DNA of 64,000 nucleotides, taken from NCBI GenBank assembly GCA_016716085.1, contig JADJWY010000023.1, positions 620,001 through 684,000 on the forward strand. The letters run 5' to 3'. Each line of letters begins with the position of its first letter. The first letter of the stretch is position 1. This stretch comes from Hahellaceae bacterium (lineage in GTDB: Bacteria > Pseudomonadota > Gammaproteobacteria > Pseudomonadales > Oleiphilaceae). Made by a program: the position numbers and the translations under genes. The notes below the pieces were generated by a model. It searched no databases, was not told the origin of the DNA, and saw only the letters and a program-made list of their open reading frames with translations. Positions 24,280 through 32,818 of the stretch are shown here, in pieces.

Positions 24280-26673
24280 ATGCAAAAATCCATCCGACAA
24301 CGCCTGTCGCTGAGGCTCGCCAAAAACACCGTTGCCCTGGCGGTGACCTTGGGTGGCCTGCTGGGGATGATTCAGGTCATGATCGATTATGTCGATGAAA
24401 GCGAGGTCTTCGACAAAGACCTTGAAGCGTTTATTGCCATTAGCGAAGTACCGGCCGTCCAGATCGCGTACAACCTCGACAATCGACTCGCCGGCGAACT
24501 GCTACAGGGCTTGTTAAAGCATCCCTCCATTGTTTACGCCGAAATAACGGATGGCGACGGCAATTCGCTGGCCGTTCGCAGCAAACCCTTTTCAGAGGGT
24601 AAATTACGCCAGCTCAATGACAGCCTGTTTAAGCGAGAAAAACGCTACATAAAACCCCTTCATGTGCCCGAGCTACCCAATATTCATCTGGGTGACATCA
24701 TCATATTCGCAGATACCTACCCTGCAGGGGTCAAGTTCCTGGAGCGATCCGGCATCACTTTGCTCTCGGTCTTCCTAAAAAGCCTGGTGCTGTCAGGGCT
24801 GTTGTTTATTATGTTTCACACCCTGCTGACCAAACCACTGATCAAGGTCATAAAAGCCTCCCGCAGTGTCGATCCGGAACAACCGGAAAAGGCCCGCCTG
24901 CCCATCCCGGCAGGACATGAGGATGATGAAATCGGCGACTTGGTAAAGGCAACCAATACCCATCTGGCACTCATTGATGTCAACCTTGAAAAGCTGAGGC
25001 GAGCCGAAGGGCAGCTAAAAGGCTATTCAGAAAAACTCGAGCAACAGGTGCAACAACGGACCACAGAGCTTTCGGAAAAAAATAAGGCGCTGCTGGAGTC
25101 CAACAAAGCACTGGTCATCGCTAAAGAACAAGCCGTCACCAAAGCCAAATCACGGGCAGATTTTCTGTCCAGCATGAGTCACGAGATTCGGACACCTTTC
25201 AACGGCGTACTGGGCATGATCAGCCTGACACTTGAAGAGCCGCTTTCAGAAAAGCAAAAAGAACAACTCACGGTCGCCCATTCGACTGGGCGCTCTCTGC
25301 TGAATCTTCTGAATGACATTCTTGATATCTCTAAAGTGGAGTCCGGTAAATTAGAGCTCGAAGCCATTTCCTTTGATGCCAGAGAGATCATTGAGGACAG
25401 TGTTCGACTGTTGGCTCCTAACGCCCATGCCAAGCATGTGGCCCTGTACGCAAACATTGATCCAAACCTCCCTGAGCAATTCATCGGTGACCCCACCCGC
25501 ATGCGCCAGATCATCAACAATCTGGTCGGCAATGCGATTAAATTCACTGAAACCGGCTACATCGAAGTCGGTGCAGCGTTCTGCAACGACTCCACACTCG
25601 TCATCAAAATCAAGGATACCGGCATTGGTATCGATGAGGACCACCTGGAAACGATCTTTCGCCCCTTTTCACAGGCGAATGCCGAAATCACTCGTCGCTT
25701 TGGGGGGACGGGGCTGGGGCTGACACTCTGTCGCCAACTGGTGCACAAGATGCGAGGCTCCATTGAGATAGAGTCACAGCCCGGCATCGGCAGCCAGTTC
25801 ACAGTCATTCTACCTCTGCCGGCAAATCGTGAACTGGCAGGTCCGGAGGTGCCGGACATACTCAAACAGCGCCATCTGGTTCTGTTTTTCAATGAAAGCA
25901 ATCGTTCTGCAGCCCCCGTGACCGCTCAGCTGAACCACTGGGGCATTAGCTGCACCGTGAACATCTACCGTTCGGTTGATGAAATTCACTTCGGCAAGCT
26001 TCAGTTCCCTGAGAACGCCCTGGTGATCATCGACTCGCGGTCATTTGCCCCCTATCTGCTTGAGCACCCCCGACTCGATCAACTTATCGTGGTCATGATT
26101 GCCAAGCAGCACATCGCGTCAGATCCAGAGCTTTTCCGCAAAATGCACATCACCCGCCTGATCACCGCCCCGATCAGCCGTCAGCGACTGCTGGATGGGC
26201 TTGTTCAGGCCGTTACACCTGTCCGACCGGTAGATGCCAGTCAAACACCCAGTGCAGAAGCTGCGCCAAGCCACCATGCAGGACATTTGTTACTGGTGGA
26301 AGACAACCTCGTGAACCAGATGGTTGCGACCGCCATGCTCAAGAAATTGGGTTTTACAGTCAGTGTCGCCAGCAATGGCAAAGAAGCCCTGAACGAGGTG
26401 CTGAGTTCAGACTTTGACCTCATTCTCATGGACTGCCATATGCCGGTCATGGACGGCTTCGAGGCCGCGGCATCCATCCGGGACTATCCACAATTCAACG
26501 AGATCCCCATAATCGCCCTGACCGCAAACGTCATGGAGGGGGATCGCGACCGCTGCCTGGCTGCGGGGATGAACGATTACATGACCAAGCCCTATGACCG
26601 GGAAACGCTGGCCCGGATGCTGGAGCGCTGGTGCGGTCACAAGGGCCAGAATCTAGAGTCAAACCAACAATGA
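24280..26673 (+). CDS. SagS-like hybrid sensor histidine kinase with receiver domain
   Basis: Two membrane helices (about 15-36 and 158-180) flank a periplasmic sensor of about 120 residues. HAMP (about 180-235) and a coiled coil follow, then HisKA with H301 in SSMSHEIRTPFNG, and HATPase with NNLVGNAIKF, DTGIG and GGTGLGL. A degenerate receiver-like segment (about 520-650) precedes a true receiver domain with D718 in LILMDCHMPVMDG. In P. aeruginosa the kinase SagS (PA2824), which controls the motile-to-biofilm switch through HptB and BfiSR, stands next to gpx, msrB, alaA and htpX as here, so this is probably its counterpart. No MarR regulator like ospR is present. Confidence 0.85.
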   Translation: MQKSIRQRLSLRLAKNTVALAVTLGGLLGMIQVMIDYVDESEVFDKDLEAFIAISEVPAVQIAYNLDNRLAGELLQGLLKHPSIVYAEITDGDGNSLAVRSKPFSEGKLRQLNDSLFKREKRYIKPLHVPELPNIHLGDIIIFADTYPAGVKFLERSGITLLSVFLKSLVLSGLLFIMFHTLLTKPLIKVIKASRSVDPEQPEKARLPIPAGHEDDEIGDLVKATNTHLALIDVNLEKLRRAEGQLKGYSEKLEQQVQQRTTELSEKNKALLESNKALVIAKEQAVTKAKSRADFLSSMSHEIRTPFNGVLGMISLTLEEPLSEKQKEQLTVAHSTGRSLLNLLNDILDISKVESGKLELEAISFDAREIIEDSVRLLAPNAHAKHVALYANIDPNLPEQFIGDPTRMRQIINNLVGNAIKFTETGYIEVGAAFCNDSTLVIKIKDTGIGIDEDHLETIFRPFSQANAEITRRFGGTGLGLTLCRQLVHKMRGSIEIESQPGIGSQFTVILPLPANRELAGPEVPDILKQRHLVLFFNESNRSAAPVTAQLNHWGISCTVNIYRSVDEIHFGKLQFPENALVIIDSRSFAPYLLEHPRLDQLIVVMIAKQHIASDPELFRKMHITRLITAPISRQRLLDGLVQAVTPVRPVDASQTPSAEAAPSHHAGHLLLVEDNLVNQMVATAMLKKLGFTVSVASNGKEALNEVLSSDFDLILMDCHMPVMDGFEAAASIRDYPQFNEIPIIALTANVMEGDRDRCLAAGMNDYMTKPYDRETLARMLERWCGHKGQNLESNQQ

Positions 26674-26677
26674 AAGG

Positions 26678-27160
26678 TCAGCTTTTAAGTAGCTTTTCGA
26701 TTGGCTTTACCATCTTTTCGGGAGCGGTGGTCGGAGGGAAACGCTCAACAACCTCGCCCTGCCGGTTGACCAGAAATTTGGTGAAGTTCCATTTGATAGC
26801 TTCAGAACCCAGCGCACCTTTCTGCTCTTTCTTCAGGAAGCGGAACAGGGGATGCGCCTCATCCCCATTGACGTCAATCTTGGCGAACATCGGGAACGAA
26901 ACGCCGTAGTTGAGCTGGCAGAATGATTCGATTTCAGCATTCTCGCCCGGATCCTGAGACAGAAACTGGTTGCAGGGAAATCCAAGCACTTCCAAACCTT
27001 GCTCCCGATAGGTTTCGTATAATGTCTCCAGCCCTTTGAACTGAGGCGTAAACCCACACTTGCTAGCGGTATTGACGATCAGCAACACCTTCCCTTTAAA
27101 GTCTTCAAGCTTACGCTCCTTGCCTTTGATGTCCAACACGGTGTAGTCATAAATCGCCAC
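26678..27160 (-). CDS. gpx: Glutathione peroxidase family thiol peroxidase
   Basis: The 160-residue protein has the peroxidatic cysteine C35 in IVNTASKCGFTPQ, the LGFPCNQFLSQDPG segment with the resolving-type Cys, and the WNFTKFLV motif. Catalytic Cys, Gln and Trp are all present, with Cys rather than selenocysteine. Such bacterial enzymes usually use thioredoxin. It directly abuts msrB upstream and converges on the kinase gene with only four bases between stops, so peroxide removal and methionine repair are co-expressed. Confidence 0.93.
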   Translation of the reverse strand: MAIYDYTVLDIKGKERKLEDFKGKVLLIVNTASKCGFTPQFKGLETLYETYREQGLEVLGFPCNQFLSQDPGENAEIESFCQLNYGVSFPMFAKIDVNGDEAHPLFRFLKKEQKGALGSEAIKWNFTKFLVNRQGEVVERFPPTTAPEKMVKPIEKLLKS

Positions 27161-27585
27161 TAGTAATCTCCTTGATTTTCATTTTTTGAAACCGCCTCTT
27201 CCCGCAATAGAACAGACGCTGAATTGACACAATAACGCAACCCTGTAGGCGCTGGGCCATCATTGAATACATGACCCAAATGCGCATCACAGCGCCTGCA
27301 AACGATTTCAGTTCGCGTCATGCCATGGCTGTAATCGGGCAGGTTGTCTATCACCGCCGTTGAGGCCGGCGCATAAAAACTCGGCCAACCACAGCCAGAA
27401 TCGAATTTGGTGTCAGACGAAAACAACACCTCACCGCAACACACACAGTGATAGTGCCCGGATGTTTTTGTCGCAAAATAGGCGCCTGAATAGGGTCGTT
27501 CCGTCCCTTTTTCACGTGTCACGCGATATTGTTCGGGGCTTAACTGAGCCCGCCACTCGGCATCCGTTTTTTTAATTTTGTTCAA
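27160..27585 (-). CDS. msrB: Peptide methionine-(R)-S-oxide reductase
   Basis: MsrB reduces the R epimer of methionine sulfoxide in proteins (EC 1.8.4.12). Zinc ligands C47/C50 and C96/C99 and the catalytic C119 in GLRYCVNSASV are all visible in 141 residues. Its stop shares one base with the gpx start. The in vivo electron donor is thioredoxin in known homologues, for which trxB is present at 4759. Confidence 0.96.
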   Translation of the reverse strand: MNKIKKTDAEWRAQLSPEQYRVTREKGTERPYSGAYFATKTSGHYHCVCCGEVLFSSDTKFDSGCGWPSFYAPASTAVIDNLPDYSHGMTRTEIVCRRCDAHLGHVFNDGPAPTGLRYCVNSASVLLREEAVSKNENQGDY

Positions 27586-27772
27586 AGGTGCTCTCCCTGA
27601 CCGTAGTAAACCCGATTGATACGATGGATATCACCAAAAGTATCACAGGGGGCAAGAGAAACACACGTGGCATTTCAGTACCTGGTTAGCGCAGCGTCTT
27701 ACGGCAACTTCGGATTTGCGCAAAAAATTTGCCCCGACTAAACTGACCAGCTAAATCTCGTGGACCACCTGC

Positions 27773-28990
27773 ATGTTTGAAATCAAAAAATCCAATAAGT
27801 TACAGCACGTTTGTTATGAAATTCGCGGTCAGGTCCTTCAGGAAGCCAAGCGACTGGAAGAAGAAGGACATCGCATCCTCAAACTGAATATCGGCAACCC
27901 GGCCCCCTTCGGCTTTAACGTACCAGAAGAAATTCAGCAAGATGTGATCTTCAACCTTTCCCAGGCGCAAGGCTACGTAGATTCCAAAGGACTGTTTTCG
28001 GCCCGCAAGGCGGTTATGCACTACACCCAGCAATGCGGGATCAACGGCGTTGAGATCGAGGATGTTTATCTGGGCAATGGTGTCAGCGAACTCATTGTGA
28101 TGGCCATGCAGGCCCTGCTCAACACGGGTGACGAAGTCCTGGTGCCCGCGCCCGATTACCCCCTGTGGACCGCCGCCATCACGCTCTCAAGCGGCCGGGC
28201 CGTCCACTACCGCTGCGACGAGCAGTCAGACTGGTTTCCTGACCTCGACGATATCCGTGCCAAGATCACAGCAAAAACCAAGGCCATCGTCATCATTAAT
28301 CCCAACAATCCGACGGGGGCAGTCTATTCAAAAGACCTCCTCACCCGGCTGGTGGCCCTTGCACGCGAACATAAACTGATCATCCTGAGCGACGAGATTT
28401 ACGACAAGATTCTTTATGATGGCTTCCAGCACACCTGCACCGCCTCCTTAGCGGATGATTTGCTGTGTCTGACCTTCAACGGTCTTTCCAAGAATTACCG
28501 GGCTGCCGGATACCGTGCGGGCTGGATGATCGTCAGCGGAGCCAAACACTACGCGACTGATTTTATCGAAGGGCTGACAATGCTAAGCTCCATGCGGCTG
28601 TGTTCCAATGTGCCCGCTCAACTGGGCATACAGACTGCACTCGGCGGATACCAGAGCATCAACGACCTGATCGTTCCGGGCGGACGCCTGCGAGATCAGC
28701 GGGATATTGCGTATGAATTGTTGACGTCACTGCCCGGCGTAAGCTGTGTAAAGCCTCGCGGAGCCATGTACCTCTTTCCTAAGCTGGACCCCAAGCGTTA
28801 CCCGATTCAAAATGACGAGCGATTCGTTCTGGATCTGTTGCGCCAGGAAAAAATCCTGATTGTTCAGGGTTCCGCCTTCAACATCGAGGACAAACAGCAC
28901 TTTCGACTGGTGTTTCTGCCACGCACAGACGAACTGGAGTCCGCCATCGGAAAACTGGGCCACTTCCTCAGCCGTTACACCGGGCAATAA
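27773..28990 (+). CDS. alaA: Alanine aminotransferase AlaA-type (PLP fold I)
   Basis: The 405-residue enzyme begins MFEIKKSNKLQHVCYEIRG as E. coli AlaA does and transfers amino groups between glutamate and pyruvate. PLP Lys240 lies in FNGLSKNYRAAGYRAGW, NPNNPTGAVYS binds the cofactor, and FRLVFLPRTDEL carries the carboxylate-binding arginine. A likely TAAACT -10 stands about 40 bases upstream. It diverges from msrB and precedes a 140-residue unknown gene and htpX, as in Pseudomonas. Confidence 0.92.
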   Translation: MFEIKKSNKLQHVCYEIRGQVLQEAKRLEEEGHRILKLNIGNPAPFGFNVPEEIQQDVIFNLSQAQGYVDSKGLFSARKAVMHYTQQCGINGVEIEDVYLGNGVSELIVMAMQALLNTGDEVLVPAPDYPLWTAAITLSSGRAVHYRCDEQSDWFPDLDDIRAKITAKTKAIVIINPNNPTGAVYSKDLLTRLVALAREHKLIILSDEIYDKILYDGFQHTCTASLADDLLCLTFNGLSKNYRAAGYRAGWMIVSGAKHYATDFIEGLTMLSSMRLCSNVPAQLGIQTALGGYQSINDLIVPGGRLRDQRDIAYELLTSLPGVSCVKPRGAMYLFPKLDPKRYPIQNDERFVLDLLRQEKILIVQGSAFNIEDKQHFRLVFLPRTDELESAIGKLGHFLSRYTGQ

Positions 28991-29014
28991 AGAGAAAGGG
29001 GATCCCAACAAACC

Positions 29015-29437
29015 ATGGCGACCCTGCATATCGAAGACTTCTATAAGGATTGCACCCGGATACTGCTGCAATTGTTTGCCAGTTTCCCTCGCAAATCCTC
29101 GGTCTTTGTCGAGGACATTTCGGGGGCGGACACCCCCGATGAATATGGCGTTCACAGTAAGCGCTTTCAGGCCTGTTTCGGCGCCATGGTGTGGTTAGCC
29201 GAGGAAGGTTACCTGCGTTTTGAAAGCACCATTCGCCAGGAGGCTGTCGATCAGGCCACGCTGACACAGAAGGGTTTTCTGATGCTCAGCTGCGCTACTT
29301 TTCCGTTTGACGGTCGCCTGGAATCGCCCCACCCCACCAGCCTGAACAGTAACGCCGACTACCTTCACCACCTGCTGCACACGGGAACCTCAAGCCAGGT
29401 GGCAGACGCCCTGCAGCGCCTTTTCCTCGGGGCTTAA
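29015..29437 (+). CDS. Conserved protein of unknown function between alaA and htpX
   Basis: The 140-residue soluble protein begins MATLHIEDFYKDCTRILLQL and has GAMVWLAEEGYLRFESTIRQ, then VDQATLTQKGFLML. This helix-turn-strand pattern resembles a winged-helix module, in which G-Y-L-R-F would be the wing and T-x-K-G the C-terminal helix cap, as seen in several bacterial wHTH proteins. Its position is conserved in Pseudomonas (PA2829, from memory). It lies 24 bases after alaA. DNA binding is only a fold-based guess. Confidence 0.7.
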   Translation: MATLHIEDFYKDCTRILLQLFASFPRKSSVFVEDISGADTPDEYGVHSKRFQACFGAMVWLAEEGYLRFESTIRQEAVDQATLTQKGFLMLSCATFPFDGRLESPHPTSLNSNADYLHHLLHTGTSSQVADALQRLFLGA

Positions 29438-29519
29438 CGGAATTTAATCCGGAAGCGCTTGATTTTGAGCCCCGCGATTCCTATTTTTGCACCAAATCCA
29501 GAAAAAATCCGAGGCCGTT

Positions 29520-30407
29520 ATGTTAAGAATTCTGCTTTTTCTTGCCACCAACATCGCCGTGGTTGCTGTCGCCAGCATCACCCTGCGTCTGCTGGGGGTT
29601 GAGCCTTACCTGCAAGGTAACGGCTTGAATCTGACGTCTTTGCTGATTTTCTGTTTTGTTTTCGGCATGTCGGGCGCGATGGTGTCGCTATTTCTATCCA
29701 AGTGGATGGCCAAAATGTCCACACGCACCCAGATCATCGAACAGGCTCGCACCCCGGACGAGCGCTGGCTGCTTCAGACGGTTAAAGAGCTGGCAGATGA
29801 GGCGGGTATCAAAATGCCTCAGGTAGGCGTCTTTCCCGCCATGCAATCCAATGCCTTTGCAACCGGCTGGAATAAAAATGACGCACTGGTCGCCGTCAGT
29901 GAGGGTCTGCTGCATCGCTTTAACCGGGACGAAGTTCGCGCCGTCCTGGCCCATGAAATCGGTCACGTCGCCAACGGTGATATGGTGACACTGGCACTGA
30001 TTCAGGGCGTCGTGAACACCTTCGTCATGTTCTTCGCCCGAATCATCGGCAACATTGTCGACAGGGTCATTCTCAAAAACGAAGACGGCCCCGGTATCGG
30101 CTTTTTTGTCAGCACCCTGGTGGCAGAGCTGGTGCTGGGCATATTGGCGTCTGCCATCGTCATGTGGTTCTCACGCCGTCGGGAATACCGTGCCGATGAA
30201 ATGGGTGCTCGCCTGGCGGGGACTGGCGCCATGATTGCCGCACTCGAGCGTTTGCGCGCAGAAACGGAGCTTCCTGACCAAATGCCTGACACACTGACGG
30301 CCTTTGGCATCACAGAAGGGGCAAAAGGCGGCCTTAAGGCGATGTTCATGAGCCATCCTCCCCTGGAAGACCGCATCGCCGCGTTGAGACAGGCAGGGGC
30401 ACGCTAG
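29520..30407 (+). CDS. htpX: Membrane zinc metalloprotease HtpX
   Basis: HtpX is an inner-membrane M48 protease that works with FtsH in membrane-protein quality control. Two N-terminal helices (4-24, 38-60) precede the zinc motif H145-E-I-G-H149 in VLAHEIGHVANGD, two further helices follow, and the third ligand lies in SRRREYRADEMGARLAG. It is 295 residues from ATG 29520, preceded by GAGG at five bases; an in-frame ATG at 29487 lacks a good ribosome site and would add 11 non-homologous residues. Confidence 0.95.
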   Translation: MLRILLFLATNIAVVAVASITLRLLGVEPYLQGNGLNLTSLLIFCFVFGMSGAMVSLFLSKWMAKMSTRTQIIEQARTPDERWLLQTVKELADEAGIKMPQVGVFPAMQSNAFATGWNKNDALVAVSEGLLHRFNRDEVRAVLAHEIGHVANGDMVTLALIQGVVNTFVMFFARIIGNIVDRVILKNEDGPGIGFFVSTLVAELVLGILASAIVMWFSRRREYRADEMGARLAGTGAMIAALERLRAETELPDQMPDTLTAFGITEGAKGGLKAMFMSHPPLEDRIAALRQAGAR

Positions 30408-30433
30408 GCCTTTCCCTGTTGTCGGGATTAGAT

Positions 30434-30456
30434 AAGGGGGCAATTGCCCCCTTTGT
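30434..30456. terminator. Terminator between convergent htpX and PilZ/YcgR-like gene
   Basis: A perfect palindrome AAGGGGGCAATTGCCCCCTT (30434-30453) forms a strong GC stem, followed by TTGTT on the plus strand. It lies 27 bases after the htpX stop and 17 bases before the end of the convergent gene, and can serve both. Confidence 0.7.
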
Positions 30457-30469
30457 TCATTTCAGACCA

Positions 30470-31159
30470 CTATCGCTGTTGCTCATAGATGAAACCGCTC
30501 AGCACGATGCGAGCCGCTTCCGAAAGGTTAACAAACTGAAGCCCGTAACTGTAACGCGGCCCCTCAAAATCTGCGGCACTGTTGTAATTACGGCTACGGA
30601 TGATAGAGGCAAGGCCAAACACTTTGGTAATATCGGCGACGGTCAAGGTACACTTCAATTTGAGTTCATCTCCCTCACGCCCCAACATGCTATCGCAGCG
30701 AACGCCCGCCCCTGTCCGACTTAAGTCGGTGATAGTGACGGTCTTAGGCCACTCGCCACTGCCTGTATCGAAATCACTGGTGACCTCTGCGATAATATCG
30801 ACCTTCACCCGTTCCGCATTACGGACTTCCAGGGCCAACATCGACTTGGGATATTCCAGATGAACATAGGGATAGGGCTGCATCGGGTTATGTTTTACCT
30901 GGGTATTAAAGGCGAAGACTTTGTTCTTCACTGCCGAGCGCACGGTGAAGGGGCGTCCAGGCTTCAACAACAGTTGCTTGCCCTCCACCACCGGCTGTGT
31001 AACCAGCACAGAGCCGTTGGGCAAATAGCCAATCAGTTTGACACTGTAGCGCACGCTGTGGTCTGAGGATTCCAGCGACAGGGGATCCCCGACCTGCAAA
31101 CCCAATCGCTCAAAGGGAATTTGCACATCCCGAACGTTGAACCCCCCCGGACTACTCAT
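30470..31159 (-). CDS. YcgR-like c-di-GMP-binding PilZ protein
   Basis: The N-terminal half (residues 1-110) resembles the YcgR-N beta barrel, with PFERLGLQVGDPLSLES and GRPFTVRSAVKNKVFAFNT. The C-terminal PilZ domain has a complete c-di-GMP signature: R-N-A-E-R (RxxxR) and D-L-S-R-T-G (DxSxxG). Proteins of this layout brake the flagellar motor or act as other c-di-GMP effectors. ATG 31159, with GTGGGAAC upstream, is preferred over a TTG at 31201. No flagellar genes are nearby; the SagS-like biofilm kinase is 4 kb away. Confidence 0.85.
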   Translation of the reverse strand: MSSPGGFNVRDVQIPFERLGLQVGDPLSLESSDHSVRYSVKLIGYLPNGSVLVTQPVVEGKQLLLKPGRPFTVRSAVKNKVFAFNTQVKHNPMQPYPYVHLEYPKSMLALEVRNAERVKVDIIAEVTSDFDTGSGEWPKTVTITDLSRTGAGVRCDSMLGREGDELKLKCTLTVADITKVFGLASIIRSRNYNSAADFEGPRYSYGLQFVNLSEAARIVLSGFIYEQQR

Positions 31160-31367
31160 GCATGTTCCCACGCCCACTTTGATCGATCTGCCCAGATACA
31201 AAAATAAGCGAAACTCTCCAAGTTAAAAAAATGATGTAGTTATAAGGTTTTAGCACGCATTTTGAAGAAAATCTAACAGCATCATTGGAAAAATGAGACG
31301 TGGCGCTCTTGCGGTAAATACTTACCTGCTATACATTGAATCTACGTATTTATACGAAGTGACGGAA

Positions 31368-31401
31368 CTGTCATCTTAATGTCATCGCCTTATTTTAGGA
31401 T
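31368..31401 (+). promoter_or_regulatory. Putative Pho box and promoter of the 60-residue protein gene
   Basis: CTGTCAT-CTTA-ATGTCAT (31368-31385) is two seven-base repeats with an 11-base period, the arrangement of the PhoB consensus CTGTCAT-N4-CTGTCAT. About ten bases later TAGGAT (31396-31401) can act as -10, as in PhoB-dependent promoters where the box replaces -35. A third, inverted copy GATGACA stands at 31402-31408. The inferred start near 31408 gives a leader of about 20 bases including AGGAGAG. Confidence 0.55.
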
Positions 31402-31428
31402 GATGACAAACCAGGAGAGAGTAACCGA

Positions 31429-31611
31429 ATGAAACCTGTCGTTATCACGCTGAAAGAAGGACGTCCGACCGTGAACCAAGATATTTCTCACCTGAATGGC
31501 GCAGCTTTAGTGGACTCTCAAGGTGTGGAGATCCCCATCACCGAGGAGATGATTCAGCAGGCATTGAAAACGATGGACGATACGTGGGTGAATTTTTACA
31601 CCCAGCACTGA
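31429..31611 (+). CDS. Small conserved protein (60 residues), possibly PA1571-like
   Basis: The ribosome site AGGAGAG is strong, and codon use looks coding. The product has no signal peptide or membrane helix. Its central part ALVDSQGVEIPITEEMIQQA recalls, from memory, the small PA1571 family of Pseudomonas (V-I-D-S-x-G-R-E-I-P-I-T-E-E-M-I), whose role is unknown. The gene stands alone, divergent from the YcgR-like gene and convergent with pdxB. The upstream Pho box suggests induction by phosphate shortage. Confidence 0.75.
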   Translation: MKPVVITLKEGRPTVNQDISHLNGAALVDSQGVEIPITEEMIQQALKTMDDTWVNFYTQH

Positions 31612-31664
31612 GACATCCCATCTCTGGCAGGAAAAGCGTTACCCTGCCAGTCAGCACCTTGACT

Positions 31665-32804
31665 TTACTTATCGCAGAAGCTGTAACCTGCGGCCGCCAA
31701 ACGGCTGGCCAGCTCGGCCTTCGGCCCTTTCAACTTGATCTTCACCTGAGCAAAGCCGCGGCGCTGACGATATTGCTTTCGCAACAGATCAAAACCCACC
31801 GCCGGCGCAGCCCCTTTTAACACCCGCATCAAGTTAGCATGATCATGTCGCAGGTCATAGCACGCGCGAATCGCCGTATGAAAGGCCCACTCCGTATCCG
31901 CACTGGGAGAAAAACTGAGCTTTTTGAGGGGCGGCTCAGGAAGATACTGGCCCGCTTTGACGCGTACCGGCAGACCAAAATGCTGACAGACCTTCTGATA
32001 GACGATTTCCGTCGCCGCTGCCCGACCATCCAGTGAATAGCCGGCAATATGGGGTGTCGCAAAGGTGCAAAGGGACGCCAGCTCGGCATCAATCGCAGGC
32101 TCATTGCGCCAGACATCAAGAATGGCACTAAAGCCATCCCCGCGTTTCAGGCGCGCTTTCAAAGCCTCCTCATCGACCACGCGACCGCGACTGGTGTTTA
32201 TCAGAATCTGGTGCCCTTCCATCTTATCCAGAAAAGCCCGATTGACGAGCTGATGCGTGGGAAATGCCCCCTCCGCAACGTAGGGCACATGAACAGTGAC
32301 AACATCACACTCCAGCACCTGCTCCAACGAATCGAGATCCCCCTCACCCGCCGCCTCTCTGGGAGGATCTGTTGCCTTCACAACAACCCCCATGGCGCGT
32401 AGCGTTTTCTCAAGGCGCCCACCTATTTCGCCTCGCCCCACAATACCCACACTGATCTCGTCGAGGCGAAAGCCCTTGATTTCGGTGAGGATGGACAGCG
32501 CACTCAACACGTATTCGACGACAGACTGGGCATTGCAGCCTGGCGCGTTGGCAAATCCAATCTGACGCGCCTGCAGATAGCCCCGATCAACATGATCGCT
32601 GCCGATCGTCGCAGTTGCGACAAACCGAACAGACGTCCCATCCAACAAATCGGCGCCCACCGGCGTTATAGATCTCACCAAAAGCAAGTCTGCATTAAGC
32701 AGGTGTTCGCGCGAGATCTCACGGCCCGGCAAGGCTGTCACCTCCCCAAGCATATCGAAGAAGGGTAGAAGGACAGGAATATTCTCGTCAGCCACAATGC
32801 GCAT
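31665..32804 (-). CDS. pdxB: Erythronate-4-phosphate dehydrogenase
   Basis: PdxB oxidises 4-phosphoerythronate in the DXP-dependent pathway to pyridoxal phosphate (EC 1.1.1.290). The D-2-hydroxyacid dehydrogenase fold shows the NAD motif GIVGRGEIGGRLEKTLRAMG, the catalytic Arg in LINTSRGRVVDEEAL, and His in TPHIAGYSLDGRAAATE. The C-terminal PdxB dimerisation region completes 379 residues. ATG 32804 is chosen with GGAGAG six bases upstream and homologous start MRIVADENIPVL. It follows rhlB after 14 bases. Confidence 0.94.
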   Translation of the reverse strand: MRIVADENIPVLLPFFDMLGEVTALPGREISREHLLNADLLLVRSITPVGADLLDGTSVRFVATATIGSDHVDRGYLQARQIGFANAPGCNAQSVVEYVLSALSILTEIKGFRLDEISVGIVGRGEIGGRLEKTLRAMGVVVKATDPPREAAGEGDLDSLEQVLECDVVTVHVPYVAEGAFPTHQLVNRAFLDKMEGHQILINTSRGRVVDEEALKARLKRGDGFSAILDVWRNEPAIDAELASLCTFATPHIAGYSLDGRAAATEIVYQKVCQHFGLPVRVKAGQYLPEPPLKKLSFSPSADTEWAFHTAIRACYDLRHDHANLMRVLKGAAPAVGFDLLRKQYRQRRGFAQVKIKLKGPKAELASRLAAAGYSFCDK

Positions 32805-32818
32805 GGGACTCTCCAACG

